Source: JBFMFH01 sp040752275 (GTDB lineage Bacteria > Acidobacteriota > Vicinamibacteria > Vicinamibacterales > JAKQTR01). Taken from it: 64,000 nucleotides of DNA. The translations under genes were made by a program, and so were the position numbers. The notes under the pieces were generated by a model. That model did not search any database, was not told the origin of the DNA, and worked only from the letters and a program-made list of their open reading frames with translations. Below, piece by piece: positions 26,359 through 34,358 of this stretch; the stretch's first letter is position 1; each line of letters begins with the position of its first letter. The stretch spans positions 124,001 to 188,000 of the forward strand of contig JBFMFH010000062.1 in NCBI GenBank assembly GCA_040752275.1, in the 5' to 3' direction.

Positions 26359-26364
26359 AGTATA
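26359..26364 (-). promoter_or_regulatory. Candidate -10 box of the btu operon
   Basis: TATACT on the minus strand, just upstream of the riboswitch. No convincing -35 box stands at the right distance, so only the -10 is supported. Confidence 0.45.
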
Positions 26365-26552
26365 GCATCAGACCCGGCTGCAGGTGTGGGGGGATGCGAA
26401 CCTGTCACCTCGAGGCCCGAATCCGCGTCTTACCAGAAGGGGATCCTTCCGAAGATCTGAATGACCCGCTCGCCGGCTGGTGTGCCGGGGCCGCGGCTGA
26501 TAAGATTGGAGGTTCCCGAACCATGCAAAAACCCGTGTAAGGAGGACGCAAG

Positions 26553-27158
26553 ATGGCCCACGAATTGCCGGCCCTGCCGTACGCTCACGACGCACTCGAG
26601 CCGTTCATCGACACGATGACGATGCAGATTCACCATGGGAAGCACCACGCCGCCTACGTCACCAACCTGAATGCGGCGCTGGAGTCGCACGCGGACCTCC
26701 AGGCGCACGGCGTCGAGCACCTGCTGCGCAACATCAACAGCGTGCCGGACGCCGTCCGGACGGCCGTGCGGAACAACGGGGGAGGTCACGCCAACCACAC
26801 CATGTTCTGGACCATCATGGCCCCGAAGGCCGGCGGCGAGCCGGCGGGCCCGCTGGCGGACGCCATCAAGAGCACGTTCGGCGGATTCGACGCCTTCAAA
26901 GGCGAGTTCAAGAAGGCCGCCATGGGACGGTTCGGCAGCGGCTGGGCCTGGCTGATCAATGCGGGTGGCGGCAAGTTGGTCATCGAGAGCACGCCCAACC
27001 AGGACAGCCCCCTGATGGAAGGCAAGCAGATCGTCATGGGGATCGACGTCTGGGAACACGCCTACTATCTCAAGTACCAGAACCGCCGCGCCGACTACGT
27101 GGATGCGTGGTGGGGTGTGGTGAACTGGACGGAAGTGGCGAAGCGCTACTCCCGGTAG
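26553..27158 (+). CDS. sod: Fe/Mn superoxide dismutase
   Basis: A 201-residue cytosolic superoxide dismutase with a consensus ribosome-binding site (AAGGAGG) before the ATG. Metal ligands are visible: His27 in MQIHHGKHH, a second His in GGGHANHTMFW, and the Asp/His of DVWEHAYYLKYQNRRADYV. The sequence does not decide between iron and manganese. It is divergent from the riboswitch-controlled btu operon. Confidence 0.95.
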   Translation: MAHELPALPYAHDALEPFIDTMTMQIHHGKHHAAYVTNLNAALESHADLQAHGVEHLLRNINSVPDAVRTAVRNNGGGHANHTMFWTIMAPKAGGEPAGPLADAIKSTFGGFDAFKGEFKKAAMGRFGSGWAWLINAGGGKLVIESTPNQDSPLMEGKQIVMGIDVWEHAYYLKYQNRRADYVDAWWGVVNWTEVAKRYSR

Positions 27159-27246
27159 GCCTGCGGCCTGCAGCGCTGTGACCACCGCGCGGCGTCGACG
27201 TGTCGCGCGCGCAGCGAGCAGGAGCGGAAGAACGAGGGTCGGCCGA

Positions 27247-27786
27247 TCAGGCCGACTCACCCCCTTCTGTCTCCTGTGTTCTGTCTTCAGTCTTCTGTCC
27301 TCCGATTCCCTTCAGTTCCTGCAGAATGACTCCCCGCTCCGGGAACTCCGTCTGCCAATCCGCGACGAAGACGTAGCGGATGGTCCGGCCCTGGTCGATC
27401 AGGAACAGCGACGGCCTGGCGATGTTCCATGCGTCGATGCCGGCGCGGTGCCAGACGCCGTAGGCCTTCACCACCTCGCGCCGATCGTCCACCAGGATAT
27501 CGAAGGGGAGTCCCGTGTCCTCGACGTAGCGACGCACCTTCTCCGAACGTTGAGCGACGACGGCCACGACCGAGGCGCCGTGGACCGCGTATTCGCGGGC
27601 GTGTCGAGCCAGTTCACCGAACCGGCGTCTGCAGTTCGGTCACCACGTACCCCGGTGGAAGCCGAGCAGCACCGGGCCCCGTGCCAGGGCCTCGGCGAGC
27701 GACCGCCGCTGTCCCTTCTGATTCGGCAAGGTGAAGTCTGGCGCCCGATCGCCGACCTCGAGCGCGGTGCTCTCGCCTCTAGACAT
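27247..27786 (-). CDS. Candidate selenoprotein: thiol peroxidase/AhpC-TSA-like protein with in-frame TGA at the catalytic position
   Basis: Read with TGA (27642-27640) as selenocysteine, one uninterrupted 179-residue thioredoxin-fold peroxiredoxin results. It runs from ATG 27786: ALEVGDRAPDFTLPNQKG, GPVLLGFHRGTW-U49-PN-C52-RRRFGELARHA, a middle domain, then IARPSLFLIDQGRTIRYVFVAD. U49 stands where relatives have the first Cys of the CxxC peroxidatic motif. A 9-bp hairpin begins at the A of the TGA. Both sides are in the same frame with no other defect. The C-terminal tail is heptamer-coded. The gene starts five bases after moeA and is likely in the same operon. The alternative is a nonsense mutation or base-call error in a Cys codon. 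Confidence 0.8.
27262..27305. repeat. 7-bp repeat array coding the tail of the candidate selenoprotein
   Basis: Degenerate TCTGTCT units. Read on the minus strand they give the charged tail GGQKTEDRTQETEGGESA. This is the opposite reading direction from btuB, where the same kind of repeat gives a hydrophobic peptide. Confidence 0.75.
27616..27640 (-). promoter_or_regulatory. SECIS-like hairpin starting at the TGA codon
   Basis: On the minus strand ACCGAACTG pairs with CGGTTCGGT (9 bp, one G-T) around the loop CAGACGC. The stem begins with the last base of the TGA. Bacterial SECIS elements also lie directly 3' of the UGA within the coding sequence, though the apical loop is usually somewhat farther away. 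Confidence 0.6.
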
Positions 27787-27791
27787 CACCG

Positions 27792-29015
27792 TCAGAACAA
27801 CTTGACGTCGACGAACTCGCCCTTCTCGACGACGTCGGTCTGGGCCTCGATCTCGATGTAACCATCGGCCTGCGACATGCTCGTGATGTCGCCGGAGGCC
27901 TTGAAGGCCGGCATGGCCACTCCGTCCGCGATCCGCACCGTGTAGAACTGGTGCCGCCCGGTGGTCGAGACCACCCGCTGGCCGAGTGGCAGCCTGACGA
28001 TCCTGGGGCTTGCGGGCGGCAGGTGCGCGAGGCGCCGCAGCGGGGGAACGAGCAGCATGTACGCGTTCGACAGACAGGAGGTCGGGTAGCCCGGCATACC
28101 GAACACGGGCGTGCCCCTGATAGCGCCGAACAGCGTCGGCTTGCCGGGCTTGACCGCAATGCCGTGGAAGAACACGCGTCCCATCCGTTCGACGACGTCG
28201 AGAATGAGGTCGCGCTCGCCGACCGAACTGCCGCCTGAGAACACGATGAGATCGCTCGCCAGGCAGCTCTCGAGGGCGCGCTCGAGATCCTCGATGGTGT
28301 CGGGTGCGGTCGGCTGCGGCACCGGTTCGCCGCCGTGTTCCCGAATGATCGCGCTCAGGGTGTGCTTGTTGATGTCGTAGATGTGGCCGGGCTTGAGCGG
28401 CTGTCCGGGCTCGACCACCTCGTTCCCGGTCGACAGGATGGCCACGCGCGGCCGGGCGAAGACTTCGACGTCGGTGAAGCCCAGGGCCGCCAGTGCGCCG
28501 ATGCGGCTCGGGTTGAGCACGTTCCCCAATTCCAGGAGCGTCTGGCCGCGCCTGATGTCCGCACCCTGTTTCGTCACGTTCTGGCCTGGGTAGACCGGGC
28601 TGAAGATGCGCACGATGCCCGACGGGTCCTGCTCGGTCTCCTCGACCATCACCACGGCATCCGCGCCTTCCGGGATCGGCGCGCCGGTGGCAATCTCGAT
28701 GCAGTCTCCGGAGGAAACGGGCCTCGTGGGCACCTGCCCGGTGAAGACCGTCTCCACCAGGCGAAGCTCGCGCGGATCGTGCGTGCCCGCCCCGAACGTA
28801 TTCTCCGCGCGGACGGCGTAGCCATCCATGGCCGCGCGGGCAAACGGGGGAACGTCGGCCCCGGCAATCACGGACGCGGCCACGACGCGCCCATCGGCCA
28901 GGTCGACCCGTACGCGCTCGGTCCGCGTCAAGGGAGTGATGCCCTGGTCGATGAACGCCCGGGCTTCGTCGAGGGGAATCGTCCCCCGGATGGGGCGCAT
29001 GCCCGTGTTGGTCAT
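27792..29015 (-). CDS. moeA: Molybdopterin molybdenumtransferase
   Basis: A 407-residue protein that inserts molybdenum into adenylylated molybdopterin. Motifs: PPFARAAMDGYAVRA, TGAPIPEGADAVVMVEET, GADIRRGQTLLELG, ILSTGNEVVEPG, DLIVFSGGSSVGERD, VKPGKPTLFGAIRGTPVFGMPGYPTSC. Starts ATG 29015 or ATG 29000 both fit. It lies between moaB (upstream) and the candidate selenoprotein (5 bases downstream), all minus strand. Confidence 0.94.
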   Translation of the reverse strand: MTNTGMRPIRGTIPLDEARAFIDQGITPLTRTERVRVDLADGRVVAASVIAGADVPPFARAAMDGYAVRAENTFGAGTHDPRELRLVETVFTGQVPTRPVSSGDCIEIATGAPIPEGADAVVMVEETEQDPSGIVRIFSPVYPGQNVTKQGADIRRGQTLLELGNVLNPSRIGALAALGFTDVEVFARPRVAILSTGNEVVEPGQPLKPGHIYDINKHTLSAIIREHGGEPVPQPTAPDTIEDLERALESCLASDLIVFSGGSSVGERDLILDVVERMGRVFFHGIAVKPGKPTLFGAIRGTPVFGMPGYPTSCLSNAYMLLVPPLRRLAHLPPASPRIVRLPLGQRVVSTTGRHQFYTVRIADGVAMPAFKASGDITSMSQADGYIEIEAQTDVVEKGEFVDVKLF

Positions 29016-29034
29016 TGGCAATCTCGACTCAACC

Positions 29035-29063
29035 AATCCCCGATCCCCGATTCCTGGTCCCCG
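29035..29063. repeat. Degenerate 7-bp repeat between moaB and moeA
   Basis: Units of the CCCGAAT family with extra C bases (CCCCGAT, CCCCGAT, TCCTGGT) fill the gap between the two genes. Confidence 0.55.
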
Positions 29064-29064
29064 T

Positions 29065-29568
29065 TTACCGCCCGGCCTCACGCACGAGATGGCCGAGTTC
29101 GGGAAGAATGAGCTTTGTCATGGCCAGGCGTACTGCGTCTTCCGACCCCGGCATCGAGAGAACGACCTTGCCTCTCGCGAGACCGCCCACGGCGCGGCTC
29201 AGCATGGCCGCGGAGCCGATCTCCTGGAAGCTGAGCATGCGGAACAGCTCCCCGAAACCGTCGAGCTTCTTGTCGAGGAGGCCGACGATGGCCTCGTATG
29301 TAGTGTCGCGGGATGTGATGCCTGTGCCGCCGGTGGTGAGAATGACCTGCACGCCCGTCTTCCCGAGCTGTTCGCCGATGGCCCTGCGAACCTCGTCCGG
29401 CTCGTCGCGCACGATCTTGCGGCCGGTCACCTGGTGTCCCCCGGCGAACAGCAGGTCGAAGATGGCGCGGCCGCTCGAGTCGGTGGTCTCCGTCCGCGTA
29501 TCGGAGATGGTCAGGATGTAGCAGTTCGCGACGGCGGGCGAAAGCGCCTTGTGCTCGATGTGGCCCAT
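29065..29568 (-). CDS. moaB: Molybdenum cofactor biosynthesis protein, MoaB/Mog family
   Basis: A 167-residue protein starting at ATG 29568. Molybdopterin-binding motifs are ILTISDTRT, DSSGRAIFDLL, LTTGGTGITSRDTT and LSMPGSEDAVRLAM. The length fits MoaB/Mog, which adenylylate molybdopterin before MoeA acts. It is followed by moeA, so the two enzymes of molybdenum insertion are adjacent. Confidence 0.92.
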   Translation of the reverse strand: MGHIEHKALSPAVANCYILTISDTRTETTDSSGRAIFDLLFAGGHQVTGRKIVRDEPDEVRRAIGEQLGKTGVQVILTTGGTGITSRDTTYEAIVGLLDKKLDGFGELFRMLSFQEIGSAAMLSRAVGGLARGKVVLSMPGSEDAVRLAMTKLILPELGHLVREAGR

Positions 29569-29583
29569 GGGGCGATCATAGAT

Positions 29584-29615
29584 CGGGATTCGGGAGTCGG
29601 GAGTCGGGATTCGGG
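29584..29615. repeat. 7-bp repeat array identical to 3774-3805
   Basis: Thirty-two bases identical to the array behind the DUF4097 gene 26 kb away, in the same orientation. It lies directly upstream of moaB. Confidence 0.85.
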
Positions 29616-29702
29616 CCGAACGGACAGGCTCGCGACGCTCGCCCCGCCTTGGGGTCAGACCCACGTTCGGTGCCCGGGCCCAGGGGCTGCGTCACACGCC
29701 GC

Positions 29703-29742
29703 CCCGAACCCCGAATCCCGAACCCCGAATCCCGAATCCCGA
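29703..29742. repeat. 7-bp repeat (CCCGAAT/CCCGAAC) array
   Basis: Five to six units of CCCGAAT or CCCCGAAC immediately upstream of the GH3 gene's leader. With the array at 29584 it brackets the gap between two divergent genes. Confidence 0.8.
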
Positions 29743-29767
29743 TGTACGATGTTCCCCAGAGGAGCCC

Positions 29768-31630
29768 ATGAACCGTGTCCGTCCGATGGTGATCGCGCTG
29801 GTGGTTGCGCTGGCCGCGCTGACGGCGCAGGCAAGCACGCAGAGGCCGCGGGAGACGCGCGAGGAGAAGCTGGCCCGGCAGGCCGCCGAGAAGCGGGAGC
29901 ATGACGCCGCCCGGTGGGTCGAGCGGACGCTGAAGCGGATGACGCTTGACGAGAAGATCGGTCAACTGCTGGTCCCGTCGCTCAACGCGGCGTACCTGAG
30001 CACCGACACGGATGAGTACGAGCGGCTGATGCACCTCGTGCGCGACCTGAGGGTCGGCGGGTTCCACGTCTTCGGCAGCGGAGAAGCGTTTCCGCAGGTC
30101 ATGCTGAACCCGGTGTGGGGGTCCGGCAACGCCTCGCGCAAGGGCGATCCGTACGCGGCGGCCGTTCTGCTCAATGCTCTGCAGTCGGCTTCGGCGTTGC
30201 CGCTCATCACGACGGCAGACTTCGAAGGCGGTGCCGGCTACATCCTCAACGGAGCGACCCGCCTGCCGAGGGCGATGGCCATCGGGGCCACGCGTGATCC
30301 GCAGCTCGCGTTCCGGGCAGGCGAAGTGTCGGCGAGGGAAGCGAAGGCCATCGGAATCTCCGTGGACTTCTACCCAGTCGTCGACGTGAACAACAACCCG
30401 CGGAATCCGATCATCAACATTCGGTCGTTCGGTGAAGAGCCCGCCCTCGTCTCCGAGATGGCGCGGGCGTACGTGCGCGGCATCCAGAGCCAGGGCGTGC
30501 TGGCGACGGCCAAGCACTTCCCGGGCCACGGCGACACGGCCGTGGATACGCATCTTGGCTTGGCGGTCATCGGGCACCCGCGATCGCGGCTCGACCACGT
30601 CGAGCTGCCCCCGTTCAAGGCAGCCATCGAAGAAGGCATCGGCGCCGTGATGTCCTCGCATATCGCATTGCCTGCGCTCGATTCATCGCCGGGTGTTCCC
30701 GCGACGTTGAGCCGGCCGATCCTGACAGGGCTCCTGCGCGGAGACCTGCAGTTCAAGGGACTGGTCTTCACCGACTCGATGTCGATGAACGCCATCTCGA
30801 AGGCGTTTGCACCAGAGAAGGCGGCGGCAATGGCCGTGAAGGCCGGGGCCGACTTCGTGCTCCACTCGCCGGACAACGACGCGGCGTTCAAGGGCATCAG
30901 GGCGGCGGTGGACGCAGGAGACATTCCCGAGGCACAGATCACCGCGTCGGTCGAACGGATCCTCCAGGCGAAGGCCAGGATCGGGCTGCACGTCCGGAGG
31001 CTCACGGACCTGGCGGCGATTCCCGGGACATTCGGCGGACGCGCGCACGCGGAGGTGGCCCGGGAGATCAACGAGAAGGCGGTGACGCTCATCAAGGACG
31101 AGCGGAACCAGGTGCCGCTCGCCGCATCGACGGACGCCGGCATCCTCTACCTGTCGGTCATCGACTATGCCGGCGGGTGGCGGGAAGGTGTGCCGAGCCG
31201 GACCTTCATCCCGGAGCTCAAGAAGCGCTGGCCGAACACCACGGCCATCGAGATCACCGATCGTACGACGGCGTCCGAGTACGACTTGGTCCGCGCGCTG
31301 GCGCGGAAGGCGGACGTGATTGTGGCCGGCGTGTGGGTGCGCATCGCGTCGTACAGCGGCCGGATGGATTTGAGTCCGGCGCAGGTGTCGCTGCTCGAGA
31401 GCGTCGCCGGGCAGCAGAAACCGTTCGTAGCGGTCCTGTTCGGCAACCCGTACGTGGCGACCTTCGTGCCGAAGCTCCCGGCGATGTTGCTGACCTACGA
31501 ATTCTCGGATGCCACCGAGCGGGCCGCCGTCCGCGCGATCGCCGGAGAGATTCCCATCGGTGGAAGGCTGCCCATCGCGCTGCCCGGGATGTTCCCGATC
31601 GGCCATGGGCTGGTGCGGGGGATCAAGTAG
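29768..31630 (+). CDS. Secreted glycoside hydrolase family 3 (beta-N-acetylhexosaminidase-like)
   Basis: A 620-residue protein with an N-terminal signal peptide (cleavage after about residue 22, TAQAS). The catalytic (beta/alpha)8 domain has MTLDEKIGQLLVPS, KHFPGHGDTAVDTHLGL (the loop with the NagZ-type general acid His) and the nucleophile Asp in FTDSMSMNAIS. A C-terminal alpha/beta domain (~400-620) follows. Family members release terminal GlcNAc from peptidoglycan or chitin fragments. It acts in the periplasm or outside the cell. Confidence 0.9.
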   Translation: MNRVRPMVIALVVALAALTAQASTQRPRETREEKLARQAAEKREHDAARWVERTLKRMTLDEKIGQLLVPSLNAAYLSTDTDEYERLMHLVRDLRVGGFHVFGSGEAFPQVMLNPVWGSGNASRKGDPYAAAVLLNALQSASALPLITTADFEGGAGYILNGATRLPRAMAIGATRDPQLAFRAGEVSAREAKAIGISVDFYPVVDVNNNPRNPIINIRSFGEEPALVSEMARAYVRGIQSQGVLATAKHFPGHGDTAVDTHLGLAVIGHPRSRLDHVELPPFKAAIEEGIGAVMSSHIALPALDSSPGVPATLSRPILTGLLRGDLQFKGLVFTDSMSMNAISKAFAPEKAAAMAVKAGADFVLHSPDNDAAFKGIRAAVDAGDIPEAQITASVERILQAKARIGLHVRRLTDLAAIPGTFGGRAHAEVAREINEKAVTLIKDERNQVPLAASTDAGILYLSVIDYAGGWREGVPSRTFIPELKKRWPNTTAIEITDRTTASEYDLVRALARKADVIVAGVWVRIASYSGRMDLSPAQVSLLESVAGQQKPFVAVLFGNPYVATFVPKLPAMLLTYEFSDATERAAVRAIAGEIPIGGRLPIALPGMFPIGHGLVRGIK

Positions 31631-31665
31631 GGATTAGAAGGGACTGGGGAGTGGGGCTGTCGAAA

Positions 31666-31698
31666 CCCGAGTCCCGAATCCCGAATCCCGAATCCCGG
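31666..31698. repeat. 7-bp repeat (CCCGAAT) array
   Basis: Four to five units between the GH3 gene and the FmdB gene. The array ends at the ribosome-binding site of the latter. Confidence 0.85.
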
Positions 31699-31712
31699 AG
31701 GGAATGCACCCC

Positions 31713-32078
31713 ATGCCCATTTACGAGTATGCCTGCCGCTCATGCCGGCGGAAGACGTCGGCGCTCGTGCTCAATCGCGCGCGTGAGGCGGAGGTCCGCT
31801 GCCGGCATTGCGGCAGCGCGGATCTCGAGCGCTTGTGGTCCCGTTTCGCCTCGCCCAAGTCCGAGGATGCTCGCCTTGAGTCGATGGCCGACCCGTCGGC
31901 GCTCGCGGGCCTCGACGAGAGCGATCCCCGCAGCGTCGCCAGGTTCATGAAGAAGATGGGCCGGGAGATGGGGGAGGACTTCGGCGAGGACATCGAGCAG
32001 GCGATGGAGGAGGAGATGGCCGGCGGCGGAGACGGGGCCGGCGATGGCGGGACCTCCTCGTCCTCGGACGACCTGTAG
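31713..32078 (+). CDS. FmdB-family zinc-ribbon protein
   Basis: A 121-residue protein from MPIYEYACRSCRR, with a second pair in CRHCGSADLERLWSRF, forming a four-Cys zinc ribbon. The C-terminus is acidic and ends in a Gly/Ser/Asp-rich tail. I prefer ATG 31713 over 31704 because GGAGGG then has the right spacing. The family is often called a regulatory protein without firm evidence. dam follows three bases later. Confidence 0.85.
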   Translation: MPIYEYACRSCRRKTSALVLNRAREAEVRCRHCGSADLERLWSRFASPKSEDARLESMADPSALAGLDESDPRSVARFMKKMGREMGEDFGEDIEQAMEEEMAGGGDGAGDGGTSSSSDDL

Positions 32079-32081
32079 TCC

Positions 32082-33053
32082 ATGGGCGGGACGGACACCA
32101 GGCGATCGTCGGCCGCCACGCAGGCCCGTCCGTCTCCCTTCCTGAAGTGGGCCGGCGGGAAACGGCAACTGCTGCCCGAGCTTCGCCGCTACTACCCGCG
32201 GGAGTTCCGCGGGTACGTCGAGCCCTTCGTGGGGAGCGGCGCCGTCTACTTCGATCTGTACGCGATGGATCGGCTGCGCGGCCGGCGGGTCGTCCTGATG
32301 GATGACAACGCGGATCTGGTGGGCTGCTATCTCACCGTGCGCGATCACCCTGCAGCCGTGATCCGCCACCTGACGACGCTGGCGGCCGAACGGCGGCTCG
32401 GCCCGAGCGAGCACTACTACAACGTGCGCGATCGCCGGTTCAACCCGACCCGAGCGGCGCTACGCAAGAATGGCGGGATCGATCCAGCCGCGTACACCCC
32501 GCGTCTGGCGGCGATGCTGATCTACCTCAACCGGACCGGCTTCAACGGTCTGTTCCGACTGAACGCCGACGGACTCTTCAACGTCCCTGCCGGGCGGTAT
32601 GCGAACCCGACCATCTGTGACGCGGAGAAACTGAGGGCGGTGGCGCACGCGCTCGCGGAGCGAAGGACGCAGATCCGGCGAGGCTGGTTCGAGCAGGTCC
32701 CTGCGCGCGCCAGGCCGGGAGACTTCGTGTACCTGGATCCGCCCTACGCGCCGCTGAGCACCACCTCGCGCTTCACGTCGTATACCGCCGGTCAGTTCTC
32801 GAGCGAAGACCAGATCCGCCTGCAGGCGGTCGTGATTGAGCTTGCGCGCCGCGGCTGCCACGTGCTGCTGAGCAATTCCGTGGCCCCTGAGGTGCGGGGT
32901 CTCTACGATGAGAACGATGCCGCGAGGGCGGCCGGGCTCCGTGCCTACCGAGTGAACGCGCGGCGCGCCATCAACTCGAAGGCCTCACAGCGCGGGCCCA
33001 TCGAGGAGTACATCGTCACCAACATCGACGCCGGCACATCACCGTGCCCCTGA
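32082..33053 (+). CDS. dam: DNA adenine methyltransferase (Dam family)
   Basis: A 323-residue D12-class N6-adenine methylase. Motifs in order: FLKWAGGKRQLLPELRRYYP (AdoMet binding), VEPFVGSGAVYFDL, NRTGFNGLFRLNADGLFNVPAG, and the catalytic DPPY in YLDPPYAPLSTTSRFTSY. Recognition is likely GATC by family, though this cannot be read from sequence. No restriction partner is adjacent, so it is an orphan methylase. Confidence 0.92.
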   Translation: MGGTDTRRSSAATQARPSPFLKWAGGKRQLLPELRRYYPREFRGYVEPFVGSGAVYFDLYAMDRLRGRRVVLMDDNADLVGCYLTVRDHPAAVIRHLTTLAAERRLGPSEHYYNVRDRRFNPTRAALRKNGGIDPAAYTPRLAAMLIYLNRTGFNGLFRLNADGLFNVPAGRYANPTICDAEKLRAVAHALAERRTQIRRGWFEQVPARARPGDFVYLDPPYAPLSTTSRFTSYTAGQFSSEDQIRLQAVVIELARRGCHVLLSNSVAPEVRGLYDENDAARAAGLRAYRVNARRAINSKASQRGPIEEYIVTNIDAGTSPCP

Positions 33054-33064
33054 GCTACCGCCGG

Positions 33065-34282
33065 TCACGACGCGGCGGGAGAGCTGTCAACCACGAACCC
33101 CTCTTTCTGTGCGGCGCCGGCAAGTCGTTCATCGAGCGTGACGAAGGTCAGCGTCGGCGGGCGGCGCTCGGCGATGACCGTATCGCTCAGTCGGGCGCCC
33201 CCCTTCGGCACAGGCCCCCCCTCAGCCAGCACGCGCTTCGGCGTCGGGGCGGACGCGGGTCGCAGGATGCCCTGTCGCAGCAGTCGCGCGGCCCGGCCGA
33301 TGGAGGCGCCCTTCCCGGGTGCCACGACCGACTCCAGGCGCGCCACGGGCACGCCCCGGTCCTCGATGATGATCGACTCGCCCTGGCGCACGCGGTCGAT
33401 GAGGGCGCTCAGACCGTTCTTGGCCTCCGAGATACTCGCTCGATGCACATGGCCATTATTGCCAGATATTAGTGTCCGCGCCCCAAGGCCGAAGTCGGGG
33501 TCCCCGTACGTGCGCAGCAACGTCGCGACCCAGCCCTCGAAGAGGGAACCGCGCTCGGCCGGCGTTGGGGCATGGCGGTCGCGCCGTACGGCTCGGACGA
33601 CGCCCGGGTCAACCCAGTAGAGCTTGGGGTGCTGGCGCTCCTTGACACGGAGCTTCGCCTCGAACCCGGGAACCAGCCAGGCCAGATGCGTGTCCGCGAG
33701 GATGTCCAGGTAGCCGGCGACCGTCGACCGCGCGACGCCGGCATCGCGGGCGAGGCTCGCGACATTGAGCACCTGCCCGTGGAAGAGCGCCGCGACAGGA
33801 AGGAACCTGGCGAATCCCGGCAGGTTCCTCACGAGGGCTTCAGCCTGAATCTCCTCTTTCAGGTACATGTGGACGTACGCCTGCAGGCTGTCCTGAGGAT
33901 CCGCCGACTGCCAGATGACCGGCAGGCTGCCCCACCGCAATACCCTGTCAAGTTCGAAGTCCGCGCCGAGCTCCTCCGGTACGAGTGGCAGCATGATCCG
34001 GCGCAGCGCGCGCCCCGCAAGCAGGTTCGTGCCGGACTGTTTCAGCTTGCGGGCACTCGATCCGAGCAGGACGAACTGCAGACGACGGTCCTCGATGAAC
34101 CGGTGCTCTTCGTTGAGAAGAGCAGGCAGGCGCTGGATCTCGTCCAGCACGACCCAACGTCCTGGCGGGACGGCCGACAGTTCCCGCGCCAGGAGTCCGA
34201 TGTCCGCCAGGTAGGCCTGGAACAGAAGTGCGTCCCCGACGTTCGGCGGGGCACGCTCTCGCCTCGGCACGGCCGACACCAT
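33065..34282 (-). pseudogene. Chimeric remnant: DUF4143 ATPase + VapB-like antitoxin + VapC tail
   Basis: One open frame joins three pieces. The first 260 or so residues are an AAA-type DUF4143 ATPase (VVLDEIQRLPALL, LLGSSARKLKQSGTNLLAGRA) with no Walker A, so the N-terminus is lost; the C-terminus is cut after LFEGWVATLLRTY. Then, in frame, comes a Phd/VapB antitoxin beginning at GTG 33448 (HRASISEAKNGLSALIDRV). Last is a PIN-domain tail (TFVTLDERLAGAAQKEGF). The original genes would be separate, so two deletions probably fused them. Only the antitoxin part could still be expressed on its own. Confidence 0.75.
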
Positions 34283-34314
34283 CCACGGCTCTGTCGGGAT
34301 TGGGTGAAGGGACA

Positions 34315-34345
34315 GGCGTCCCCCGGGACGAACCCGGGAAACGCC
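34315..34345. terminator. Hairpin between the BNR protein gene and the chimeric remnant
   Basis: GGCGT with ACGCC and CCCGGG with CCCGGG form a two-part stem around GACGAA. It sits just after the stop of the large BNR gene on the minus strand. No long T-run is present. Confidence 0.45.
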
Positions 34346-34358
34346 CGTCGTTGGTGCC

